Source of the DNA: an uncultured Cytophagaceae bacterium
GTDB lineage: Bacteria; Bacteroidota; Bacteroidia; Cytophagales; Spirosomataceae
Assembly: GCA_903837305.1 (NCBI GenBank)
Contig: CAILUB010000362.1
Span: forward strand, 1 to 32,025
Length of the DNA stretch: 32,025 nucleotides
Direction of reading: 5' to 3'
Each line of letters starts with the position of its first letter. Within the stretch, counting starts at the first letter, position 1. This document shows, piece by piece, positions 1 to 7,938 of this stretch. The notes beneath the pieces were generated by a model. The model saw only the letters and a list, made by a program, of their open reading frames with translations. It was not told where the DNA came from and did no database searches. The translations under genes and the position numbers were made by a program.

Positions 1-453
1 GGTGAGACCTTTCTATTTTACCCTGTGTTTGTAGATCCATTACTCCTCAGTAGATGGGAAATATATCCTCTTTGGCTAAGTAATCCTTTAGTTCTAAGGA
101 CACTTAACAAGCACAAGTATCACTTAGTAAAACTGGTCTTTGCCCTTTTTCAAGCCCCGCTTTTTTATGGCAGTAGCAACAGTGGATTGAACATCCTGTG
201 CCTTCATGGCTCCTAGTGAACTATATACCTGCCCTAATCTTCATTAATGGTACTAAGGTAATACCATTCCTCATCCAATGATTTTAAAGTAGGTAAAATC
301 CTTTTGCCACATCTCATGAACAAACTGGATTTTAGTTTGGCACTCATCGCTTGCTGATAATAGGATATGCGCAGGTGAGATGATCAATCTCCCTTTGCTT
401 TTAATATCATAAACACGCTTCTGGACAGGGATAAGCCCATCGAAGCTTTCAAT
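1..453 (-). pseudogene. Decayed IS3-family transposase (OrfB) remnant, cut by window edge
   Basis: The minus strand reads, with interruptions, as the integrase-core part of an IS3-type OrfB. In order from about 440 down to 1 it gives LIISPAHILLSASDE, then MWQKDFTYFKIIG, WYYLSTI, GRYIVH, MKAQDVQ, KKAGLEKGQRPVLLSD, ELKDYLAKEDIFPIY and TQGKIERSH. These are the conserved landmarks of that family. The reading is broken by at least five stops (271-273, 234-236, 213-215, 104-106, 47-49), several at places where relatives have Trp or Tyr. There are at least two frameshifts, one being an extra base near 267 between IIG-G and WYY. The N-terminal half is missing, because the sequence switches to a TIGR02757 gene fragment near 452-460. 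The C-terminal end lies beyond the window. It cannot make an active transposase. Identification is from recalled family motifs, not from a search. Confidence 0.8.
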
Positions 454-628
454 TACACTTGATGTTCATTCAGGAAATACAGCAAGAAAACTAGGTCTAT
501 TGGAACGAAAGCAGAATGATGCCAAAGCTGTAGTTGATTTAGATTCCATTTTAAGAGAGTTTGACCCAATAGATCCAGTGAAATATGACTTTGCTCTATT
601 TGGACTGGGAGTCATAGAAAAATTTTAA
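452..628 (+). pseudogene. C-terminal fragment of a TIGR02757 (DUF2400) family protein
   Basis: A plus-strand reading frame ending with TAA at 626-628 encodes about 55 residues starting DVHSGNTARKLGLL at 461. It continues through RKQNDAKAV and FDPIDPVKYDFALFGLGV. This matches the highly conserved C-terminus of the TIGR02757/DUF2400 family, a conserved Bacteroidota protein of unknown function and roughly 250 residues. The first ~200 residues are absent. The frame stays open back to 413, but there it reads antisense to the transposase remnant, so homology begins at about 455-461. There is no start codon or ribosome-binding context, so I call it a truncated remnant. The tail itself has no stops or frameshifts, suggesting a fairly recent break or an intact copy elsewhere. 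Confidence 0.75.
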
Positions 629-662
629 GAGCTGCACTAATTGTTTACTTCTAAATTATAAA

Positions 663-692
663 AAAAGGCAACGTCAGAAGACGTTGCCTTTT
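663..692 (-). terminator. Intrinsic terminator of the susCD operon
   Basis: An eleven-base-pair perfect stem (AAGGCAACGTC, 665-675, with its complement 680-690) closes a four-base AGAA loop. A-rich and T-rich flanks extend it to about 13 pairs. On the minus strand the hairpin is followed by a run of T, so it ends transcription of the three-gene operon whose last stop codon is at 714. It may also stop plus-strand transcription. Confidence 0.85.
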
Positions 693-713
693 ATAATCAT
701 AGGAATTAACCTA

Positions 714-1658
714 TTACTTCAAAGTAGCCGGCCATGGTTTACCAGGGTTAGACTTAACTTGAACAATCATGAAATCTCCATAACCGTTAGTAACACTAAA
801 GGTTAAAAGTTCAGGAGTTCTACTGATAAACTTCATAGAGTATGGAGAACCATACTGATCTACTCCACCCATGCTAAGTACACCACAAGCATCGCTTATA
901 GCAACATCTCCTGAGTATTTATCATTCTGACATCCATACAATCCAAATGTACCATCCGATACTGTATAGCTAGTAGAAGTACCCTTTTTAGTCCATGTCG
1001 TTTTACCTGTATAAGTACCACCTGCGCAAGTACCATAATCAGACTTCTGCTCAGTAGCAGTGAAGTCATATGTACCCGCTAAATCAGAAGGACAAATTAC
1101 AGAAACAGGGAACTGGAATGGAGAATCGTAGAAAGGAGCACCCGCAACATTGGTAGTAACGTTGTCTGAAGAAAATACTCTTCCAAACTTGTCTTTCAAT
1201 ATTAAACGGAACTCAAATGCATCTCCTCCACTGATTCCTGCATTCGTCAAACCTACAGCAGCAATCGCTTCAGCAGCTGTAATGGTGAAATCAGCTCTCA
1301 AAAAACGAGAATTACTGTTTGGTTTGAAATCAGCCGCTTGAAGCGTCTTCACTAACACGTCGTTCGCTGGAGTGTATTTTAAACCAACACCCGCAACTAA
1401 ACGTCTGTGACGAACACGAATTTCTACGGTCTGAACCGTCTTACCATCTTCCTTATCAACTGCTTCAACGGTTAGCGCAAATTTTGAGCTAGCCAAATCA
1501 AAGAAGTTAAAGGTTGTGCTTGTTCTAGCAATTGTTCTTAAGTAAGCCCCTGTGTCAAAATCTTTGTAAGGAACAGCTGGCTCCACAAAATCTCTACAAG
1601 AACTTAGAAAGATGAGCATAGTTGCCAACAATCCGAAACTATATCTTAGCATTTTCAT
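714..1658 (-). CDS. SusCD-associated lipoprotein of unknown fold
   Basis: A 314-residue lipoprotein. The N-terminus has a short basic start, a hydrophobic stretch and a lipobox ending at Cys21 (LSSC), so mature export to the outer membrane is expected. The body has a hydrophilic, beta-rich look. From about residue 195 there is a Cys/Gly/Thr-rich section (ICPSDLAGTYDF, then YGTCAGGTYTG, YGCQNDKYSG, SDACGV) with four mature cysteines that could form two disulphides. I do not recognise a named domain. It starts 18 bases after the SusD-like gene and is the last gene before the terminator. By analogy with SusE/F-type proteins it could be an accessory surface binding protein for the SusC substrate, but that rests on position only. 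A second possible start is Met3. Confidence 0.75.
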   Translation of the reverse strand: MKMLRYSFGLLATMLIFLSSCRDFVEPAVPYKDFDTGAYLRTIARTSTTFNFFDLASSKFALTVEAVDKEDGKTVQTVEIRVRHRRLVAGVGLKYTPANDVLVKTLQAADFKPNSNSRFLRADFTITAAEAIAAVGLTNAGISGGDAFEFRLILKDKFGRVFSSDNVTTNVAGAPFYDSPFQFPVSVICPSDLAGTYDFTATEQKSDYGTCAGGTYTGKTTWTKKGTSTSYTVSDGTFGLYGCQNDKYSGDVAISDACGVLSMGGVDQYGSPYSMKFISRTPELLTFSVTNGYGDFMIVQVKSNPGKPWPATLK

Positions 1659-1676
1659 ATTTTCTAATTTTTAAGG

Positions 1677-3332
1677 TTAATAAATCCAAGGTGATGCAGG
1701 ATTCTTATCCCAGAACACTTGAGTAGCTAGATTCTGTTTCTGAACTGCAGAAGTATTGGTCACAAGGTAGTTGTTAGGATACAAGAATGATCTAACAAAA
1801 GGTCCTGTTACCGCTTCTAAACCAGGCTGCATACGAGATGGCTTACCAGTTCTTCTATACAAATTGTAAGCTTCCATACCATTACCATATAGTGACAACC
1901 AATACTCTCTTGCGACAACGTCTAATTTAGCGTCGTTGGAAGAAGCAGCATCAATCTGAGCACCTATATAGTTTTGGTAGTTAGTCACACGTCCCGTAAA
2001 GGCAGTAGCTGTTTCAAAAGCAGAAATAGTAGCACCTTCAGCACCAGCAACTGCAAAAGCACGAACATAGTCCATATGCTTCTTAACACCTGATAGCATC
2101 AAGGTCTTTGCATTACCCGTAGTTCCAAGAGTTAAAGCAGCTTCAGCTAACATAAAATCAACATAAGCAGCTAACATGATCGGGTGAATACCAGCACCTT
2201 TCATACCCAAAGCAGGGTTAGCAACCGGAGCACCAGAGTTGTTATCAAAACGACCACCAGCAGGGAAAGTACCATAAGCCGTACGTTTTAAACCATCGGG
2301 TGGTATACCGTCTGGATCTAAGTGATCACGACCCCAGTATCCTTTGTTGCCCGCAGGATTACAGTAGCAATAGTTTCCAACCAAGTAGTGTGGAGGTGCA
2401 ATCTGAGAAATACACTCTTGCTCATCTACGTTAGTCGTATTCGTCAATGTTTGACGATACAAGTAGTAACGAACGCGAGGATCATCAAAACCTTTTTCCA
2501 CAGTCAAATGGTGCATGAAATCCGTAGATTGGTAGTCTCCACCACCGGCAGTATACTGACCAGCAAACTTAGGATGTCTAGAATCTGGATCTGCAGCAGT
2601 AGTACCAAAACGGAAGACAAAATCATCACCAGTACCAATAAGCGCATTTGCTGCTATTAACGCATTAATCGCATTCTTAGAAGCATCTGCATTAACCAAA
2701 CGCGTGTATAAGTAATACTTTAACTTAAGAGTATTAACAAATTTACCCCAACGCGTATAATTTCTGGCGTAAAAGTAATCATTCGGCGTTCCACCAGAAG
2801 AAGTTGCAGCAAAGTGAACTGCTGCTTCATCTAACAATTTCAAAGCAGCAGCATAGATAGTAGCACCATCATCTGTTTTAGGATTGAAATTAGCCGCATT
2901 TAATGCTTCAGTAAAAGGAACGTTACCATACGTATCTACTAGATCCATCAAGACCATTGCCTTGATCGTCTTAGCTATACCCATGTGGCGTTGCAAATTC
3001 GACTTCTGTGCCAAAGGCAACAAAAACTCAACGTCAGCTAAAATATTCGCATAAGCATTAGACCACGTTCCATTAGTAGAACCAGCAGAATAAGCTGCTT
3101 CATACAAGGCAGATCCTTGGTTAATTTGACGAGTCAAACGTGCACCACGATCTGATACACCATACCATAAACTTTGGTAGTTAAGCTGGATACTGTTCAA
3201 AAGGAAATCAGGAGATGCAGTAGTTGCATTAACTGCATTCGGGTTTTCCAATAATTCATCCAGTTTCTCCGAACATGACGTTGCGAATACCATTCCGGCA
3301 ACCATCGTCAAACCATATATAAATCTTTTCAT
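1677..3332 (-). CDS. SusD/RagB-like outer-membrane lipoprotein (SusD-like_2 type)
   Basis: About 551 residues. It begins MKRFIYGLTM with a lipobox at ATSC, followed by a SEKLDELLENPNAV stretch, the hallmark N-terminus of the SusD-like_2 subfamily (LDxNPN). Helical, TPR-like stretches such as NTLKLKYYLYTRLVN and MLAAYVDFMLAEAAL are typical of the family, as is the end (LATQVFWDKNPASPWIY). SusD proteins sit on the cell surface as the lid of the SusC barrel and capture the substrate. This subfamily is seen next to many SusC-type transporters of unknown substrate. An in-frame ATG two codons upstream (3338) is also possible; I chose 3332 because it gives the usual basic N-terminus. It lies 19 bases after susC. 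No sugar-cleaving enzyme is encoded nearby, so the substrate cannot be inferred. Confidence 0.93.
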   Translation of the reverse strand: MKRFIYGLTMVAGMVFATSCSEKLDELLENPNAVNATTASPDFLLNSIQLNYQSLWYGVSDRGARLTRQINQGSALYEAAYSAGSTNGTWSNAYANILADVEFLLPLAQKSNLQRHMGIAKTIKAMVLMDLVDTYGNVPFTEALNAANFNPKTDDGATIYAAALKLLDEAAVHFAATSSGGTPNDYFYARNYTRWGKFVNTLKLKYYLYTRLVNADASKNAINALIAANALIGTGDDFVFRFGTTAADPDSRHPKFAGQYTAGGGDYQSTDFMHHLTVEKGFDDPRVRYYLYRQTLTNTTNVDEQECISQIAPPHYLVGNYCYCNPAGNKGYWGRDHLDPDGIPPDGLKRTAYGTFPAGGRFDNNSGAPVANPALGMKGAGIHPIMLAAYVDFMLAEAALTLGTTGNAKTLMLSGVKKHMDYVRAFAVAGAEGATISAFETATAFTGRVTNYQNYIGAQIDAASSNDAKLDVVAREYWLSLYGNGMEAYNLYRRTGKPSRMQPGLEAVTGPFVRSFLYPNNYLVTNTSAVQKQNLATQVFWDKNPASPWIY

Positions 3333-3351
3333 TATCATTTTTAGTTTGGAG

Positions 3352-6300
3352 TTAGAATGTAAGAGTCAACGTTCCACCCAATCTACGAGAGCTAGGTCCA
3401 GTTACGAAATCAAATCCAAGTCCGTTACCTACACCAGTACCCAATACGTCAGTATCGAAGTTCATGTTTGGTGGGAAGTTAAGGGCAAGGAACCATAAGT
3501 TAGTACCGCTCAAAGCAAAAGATGCTTTCTTGAATGGAGTCTTAGACATCAATTTACTAGGCAAGCTGTATGCCAAAGAAATTTCTCTCAAACGAATCGT
3601 AGATCCGTCAAATACGTTAGGCTCATCTGTAGCTCCCTGGTATCCAGAGAAGAAATAATCAGAAGCAGAAATTTGACGATCATTTTTGATGTAAATTGGC
3701 GTTCCATCTGGATTAGTACCATTTTGTCTTACACCAGGCATGATGAAAGTCATTTCACGATCAGCAACTGGATCCTTGGTTACACCACGAGCTAAAGTTG
3801 CCGTTACTGTATTAGACATTACTACACCTTTGTGACGGTATTCCATCATAGCGCTTAAGGTAAAACCTTTATAAGAGAAGCTATTGATGAATGAACCAGT
3901 CCATTCTGGGTTAGGATCACCTAATACTACAGGCTCATTAGTAGGCTTGTGTACACCAGTAGAAAGGATGATAGGCTGTCCTGTAGCAGGATCTCTATCA
4001 AAACCAATACCTTTGATGATGTTGAATGGCTGACCAGGAACAGCGAAGTTACCTAAATCGGTAAATCCAGCCACTACTACTTCAGATAATCCACCACCTA
4101 ATTCCATTACTAAAGTCTTGTAAGTAGCCCAGTTAATAGTAGAGTTCCACTCAAAACCACTTGCTGTAGATACCGGTGTTACAGTAGCTTGGAATTCAGC
4201 ACCACGAGTTCTGATACGACCAATATTGATTGCAGTACCAGTAAAACCAGTTGCAGGGTCAATTGGAGCATTCGTAATCAAATTCGTCGTGTTTTTCTCG
4301 TAAATAGAGATATCAAATTTCAACTTGTTGTTGAACATAACACCTTCCACACCGAACTCTGCCTCACCATGAAGCTCAGGCTTCAAGTTAGGGTTACCCA
4401 AGGTATTAGATACCGAGTGAGTAGCAGTCACAGATCCACCTACATCGAATGCTCTAGCAGACTGAGCTAAGACATTACGTGTACTGTATGGGCTAGGATA
4501 ACCAGCTGAGGTACCGTAACCAAATCTCAACTTAAGGTATTTCAATGTAGAAGAACTCCAATCAAATGCCGTAGTAGGGATGAAAGATAAAGATCCTCCA
4601 GGATACAATACACTTCTATTAGCTTCTTCGACTGTAGATGTCCAATCATTACGAGCAGACAAGTTCAAGAATAAGTAATCAGAATAGTCTAAAGTAATGT
4701 TAGTGTACAAACCATATCTACGCTCATCTACGCCATAGTTCATAGTTCCACCTGAATAGGCATCATTACTAGAAGAAGTAGCGAAGTTAGAGTGTCTGAA
4801 CAACCCGAAAGCCAATTGACCTTGAGAAGCCACACCAGACTGGGCATAAGTATCAAAACGAGAGTTTCCACCAAATAAAGCAGTCATGCTGAATTTATCA
4901 GAAAAGTCTTTCTTCCAATTCAAGATTAAGTCTTGGTTCCAGATCGTATTATTAATATTAATGGTTCTATAGTAACCGTTTTTAGTTGCTAGGTTAGCCG
5001 TAGCACCACCTTTATTGTATAAGATCTCTTGTAATTCAGAATACGTATCTAGACCTAAACGATAAGTCACAGAGAAGTTATTGCTGAAATCATAGTTCAA
5101 AGAAGTCGAGTTGAAGAAACGACTCACGTTAGAAGTATTCTTGTAATATTTAACCAACCAGTTAGGGTTAGTAATATCGTTTCCACCTCTAAAGTAAACA
5201 GAGCTTTTGTCTACAGGGTTCTCATACGGAAGGTTTTCTAAATCCACTGAACGTGGAGTAAACAATACGTGACCAAAAACAGAAGGAATATCAGATCCTG
5301 AACCATATGATGCGTTTGCAGGAGGAGAGATTAAATCAGTTTTAGCGAAAGTGAAAGAAGAGTTAACCGATAACTTATCAGTAATTTCAGATCTAACTCC
5401 CAATCCGAAGTTAAACTTCTTCATTTCATTTCCTGGAGTAAAGCCTTCTTCATCTGTATAACCAAAACTTGCATTATAGCTAGTCTTAGCCGAACCACCT
5501 GCTACTTGAACAGAGCTATTGGAAATTAAACCTTGTCTAAAGAAGATTTGAGAAGGATCCTTGTAAGCTTTGTATTCATACTTAATAGGAGTACCACCCA
5601 CTTTACCATCTACCCAAAATTGAGGGAATGCCTCACGAACCGCCGCTACAGAAGAAGTAGCATAAGGGTGATTGATCAACAAACCAGAATTCATGCTCGG
5701 ACCGAAGTTAGAGAAGAAGAAACCTGGAGCTTGCTGAAAACCGTTACCATATTCCATACCATAATCCGGTAAAGAAGCTGCCTTGTTAAAGAATACAGAC
5801 TGGTTGACCGTTACTTCAGCATCTTTTCTCTTAGATGCACCAGATTTAGTTGTAATCAAGATTACACCATTTCTACCTTGGTCACCATAAAGAACGGTTG
5901 CAGAAAGACCTTTCAATACAGACATAGTCTCGATGTTGTTAGGATCAATATCCAAGAAACGAGAAGAAGTAGTAGCACCACCGCCTGTAAACGAGTTCTG
6001 CGCGTTAGTAGAGGTATTAAATGGAACCCCATCCACAACGAACAACGGCTGGTTGTTACCAGTAGCTGATTTGTAACCACGGATAATCATGTTAGTACCA
6101 GATCCTGTCATACCATTGGTTGAGGTAATGTTTACCCCTGGTACCTTACCCTGCAATACGCGGGCAACGTCAGCTTCTGGACGATTCTCCAACTGTGTTT
6201 TACTTACTGAAGTTACTGCGTAACCCAGTGCTTTTTTCTCCCTTGCAATACCGATCGCCGTTACTACCACTTCGGATAGCTGCGATGCATCGACTTTAAG

Positions 6301-6588
6301 GGTTAAATTGACTACGGACCGGCTACCAATTGCCTCTTCCTGAGCCTTAAGGCCTACGAAAGAAACAACTAACACATCGGATCCCGCAGGAACGTTGATA
6401 GAGTACTTACCATCCAAATCGGTGGTAGCACCCACTTTCGTCCCTTTCACGAGAACCGTTGCACCTGGCAACCCTTGACCGTTTTCCTCGGAAATTACCG
6501 TACCGGTAATCACCCGTTGTTGCGCTGAAACCTCAAAACTGAGGGTCATTGTTAAAACCGCAACAACAAAGAGTAAAGCTTTTCTCAT
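3352..6588 (-). CDS. SusC/RagA-type TonB-dependent outer-membrane transporter
   Basis: 1078 residues. A signal peptide ends around residue 22 (SFEVSA/QQ). Residues ~24-105 form a carboxypeptidase-regulatory-like domain (VITGTVISEENGQGLPGATVLVKGT). The linker motif LSEVVVTAIGIAREKKALGYAV follows. Residues ~115-250 form the plug (NRPEADVARVLQGKVPGVNI, LFVVDGVPF, VLKGLSATVLYG, GVILITTKSG). The rest is a 22-strand-type barrel ending in an aromatic residue (GGTLTLTF). It moves a substrate delivered by the SusD lid across the outer membrane using TonB energy. It is first in a three-gene operon, with a good promoter at 6625-6655. Length and domain order are normal for the family. No FecR/anti-sigma or hybrid two-component gene is adjacent, so control is not local. 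Confidence 0.95.
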   Translation of the reverse strand: MRKALLFVVAVLTMTLSFEVSAQQRVITGTVISEENGQGLPGATVLVKGTKVGATTDLDGKYSINVPAGSDVLVVSFVGLKAQEEAIGSRSVVNLTLKVDASQLSEVVVTAIGIAREKKALGYAVTSVSKTQLENRPEADVARVLQGKVPGVNITSTNGMTGSGTNMIIRGYKSATGNNQPLFVVDGVPFNTSTNAQNSFTGGGATTSSRFLDIDPNNIETMSVLKGLSATVLYGDQGRNGVILITTKSGASKRKDAEVTVNQSVFFNKAASLPDYGMEYGNGFQQAPGFFFSNFGPSMNSGLLINHPYATSSVAAVREAFPQFWVDGKVGGTPIKYEYKAYKDPSQIFFRQGLISNSSVQVAGGSAKTSYNASFGYTDEEGFTPGNEMKKFNFGLGVRSEITDKLSVNSSFTFAKTDLISPPANASYGSGSDIPSVFGHVLFTPRSVDLENLPYENPVDKSSVYFRGGNDITNPNWLVKYYKNTSNVSRFFNSTSLNYDFSNNFSVTYRLGLDTYSELQEILYNKGGATANLATKNGYYRTININNTIWNQDLILNWKKDFSDKFSMTALFGGNSRFDTYAQSGVASQGQLAFGLFRHSNFATSSSNDAYSGGTMNYGVDERRYGLYTNITLDYSDYLFLNLSARNDWTSTVEEANRSVLYPGGSLSFIPTTAFDWSSSTLKYLKLRFGYGTSAGYPSPYSTRNVLAQSARAFDVGGSVTATHSVSNTLGNPNLKPELHGEAEFGVEGVMFNNKLKFDISIYEKNTTNLITNAPIDPATGFTGTAINIGRIRTRGAEFQATVTPVSTASGFEWNSTINWATYKTLVMELGGGLSEVVVAGFTDLGNFAVPGQPFNIIKGIGFDRDPATGQPIILSTGVHKPTNEPVVLGDPNPEWTGSFINSFSYKGFTLSAMMEYRHKGVVMSNTVTATLARGVTKDPVADREMTFIMPGVRQNGTNPDGTPIYIKNDRQISASDYFFSGYQGATDEPNVFDGSTIRLREISLAYSLPSKLMSKTPFKKASFALSGTNLWFLALNFPPNMNFDTDVLGTGVGNGLGFDFVTGPSSRRLGGTLTLTF

Positions 6589-6624
6589 AAGGTGTTTAGT
6601 TTAGTTTATGTTTAATTTATTCGA

Positions 6625-6655
6625 GCAAGGTATATTATTTATCGGTAAAATCAAA
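6625..6655 (-). promoter_or_regulatory. Predicted Bacteroidota-type promoter of susC
   Basis: On the minus strand TTTG (6655-6652) is followed after exactly 19 bases by TACCTTGC (6632-6625), six or seven of eight positions of TAnnTTTG. Transcription would start near 6618, about 30 bases before the susC ATG. The rest of the 6589-7026 gap is A/T-rich with no further gene; it also contains the divergent promoter at 6970-7000. Confidence 0.5.
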
Positions 6656-6969
6656 AAAAAATATGCTCAAAAAAAATCAAAAAGGTGTTATTAGGTAATT
6701 AAGTGACGATTAAATAATTCAATCTTAATCGTTTTATCAATCAAATAAGACTATTCAAAGTTTGAATAATACTCAATTTTAAAAATTTTCTCATACCTAT
6801 TATATATATACTACATTCTCCTTTCATATGCGTATTTCACACCATGTTTTTGCTAAGAATAAAATTGACATAGAAAATAGCTTAAAAATCGCCTAAAAAA
6901 TCCCGTTAAAATGGAAATAAAGAAATTATAAGGTAGGTTTTAATTTTAGGCTTTGGCCCTAACAGAAAC

Positions 6970-7000
6970 TTTGCGCAATTTTGAAGTTAATCTACCTATA
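6970..7000 (+). promoter_or_regulatory. Predicted promoter of the aldose epimerase gene
   Basis: TTTG at 6970-6973 and TACCTATA at 6993-7000, separated by 19 bases, fit the Bacteroidota TTTG-N19-TAnnTTTG pattern with two mismatches in the downstream box. It lies about 26 bases before the ATG at 7027. Confidence 0.4.
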
Positions 7001-7026
7001 TGGTAAAAGTAGTGAAGTAGAAAGCC

Positions 7027-7905
7027 ATGGAAATAAGAAACATAACAACAAGGGATTACTTAGTAGTAGATGAAAAGGTAGGTGCGAGTCTAATTGAATT
7101 AAATCTTTCTGGAATTTCATTAATTGATTTACCCGGTAGTGCGAATCACCCTTTAGAAAGTAACCCCTATCATCCAAGTGCACTACTTACTCCTTGGGTG
7201 AATCGCGTTCGCAACGGAAACTATTCCTATAAGGGGAAAAATTACCAATTACCCATTAATGAACCAGCCTTAGGAAATGCAATCCATGGTTTATTAGCAA
7301 GAGCGCCTTTCTCAATCAAACAACAATCAGAAAATTCAATCACCTTAGACTACGTATACGAAGGCGAAGAACTGAACTACCCCTTCCCCTTTATCTTTAG
7401 CTACACCTATAATTTACTAAATGAAGGCGGCCTCGAAATCACTTTCCAAGCAAAAAACACCGGATCAACTTCTATGCCATTTGCTTGTGGCTGGCATCCC
7501 TATTTTAAATTCCCCGATACAACAATAGCGGACTTATCCATCAATTTTCTTCCAATCAGCCGTTTTATATCAGATTCGCAGATGATTCCCTTAAAAGAAG
7601 AAAGTCTACAAGGGCAGAAAGCGTTTATTTTCTCTAAAGAAAAAGTGGATCATGTCTTTAGACTAGAACCCCTTAAGAAGCACATCACAGAATTGAGAGA
7701 CAACAAACACCAGCGATCATTGTTTTTGGAACAATCTTCCATTCAATTTCCATTTCTGGTTGTCTTTCATCCTGAGGGATTTACTTCAGTAGCCATAGAA
7801 CCGATGACTGCCAATACGGATGCCTTCAATACGGGGGATGGATTAATTGAATTGGAGCCTTTAGAGGTCTTTTCAGGACAGATACGTTTATCCATTGGAA
7901 AATAA
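7027..7905 (+). CDS. Aldose 1-epimerase (mutarotase) family protein
   Basis: 292 residues of the galactose-mutarotase-like fold, which interconverts alpha and beta anomers of sugars in the cytoplasm. Visible marks are the substrate loop NRVRNGNYSYKGKNYQL near residue 60 and NAIHGLL near 85. The catalytic His region is CGWHPYFKF near 155. The catalytic Glu is in the C-terminal IELEPLEVFSG segment, and MTANTDAFNTG lies just before it. There is no signal peptide. Length is slightly below that of GalM and fits the broader YeaD/GalM-like group, so the natural sugar cannot be named. It is divergent from susC, with a 438-base gap between their starts. It might use the sugar imported by that system, but nothing in the sequence proves it. 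Confidence 0.88.
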   Translation: MEIRNITTRDYLVVDEKVGASLIELNLSGISLIDLPGSANHPLESNPYHPSALLTPWVNRVRNGNYSYKGKNYQLPINEPALGNAIHGLLARAPFSIKQQSENSITLDYVYEGEELNYPFPFIFSYTYNLLNEGGLEITFQAKNTGSTSMPFACGWHPYFKFPDTTIADLSINFLPISRFISDSQMIPLKEESLQGQKAFIFSKEKVDHVFRLEPLKKHITELRDNKHQRSLFLEQSSIQFPFLVVFHPEGFTSVAIEPMTANTDAFNTGDGLIELEPLEVFSGQIRLSIGK

Positions 7906-7926
7906 GCCATTCCTACAGGTTTTTTG

Positions 7927-7934
7927 TACCTTTG
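7927..7934 (+). promoter_or_regulatory. TACCTTTG box just upstream of the DUF3078 gene
   Basis: A perfect match to the TAnnTTTG downstream promoter element, ending only four bases before the ATG at 7939. Transcription would start at or next to the start codon, giving a leaderless or nearly leaderless mRNA. No TTTG sits at the usual 19-base distance upstream. Confidence 0.4.
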
Positions 7935-7938
7935 TCAA

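Noticed and set aside
25..216. 63-codon plus-strand open frame at the left edge
   Set aside because: It lies antisense to the transposase remnant, has no protein family features and no ribosome-binding context; the minus-strand homology explains the sequence better.
2322..2660. 112-codon plus-strand open frame inside the susD-like gene
   Set aside because: It is a shadow of a well-supported gene, with basic low-quality sequence and no homology I can name.
6589..7026. Hidden small gene or RNA in the A/T-rich gap between susC and the epimerase gene
   Set aside because: No open frame with a plausible start, no stable G+C-containing hairpin and no conserved RNA motif was seen; the gap is explained by two divergent promoters.
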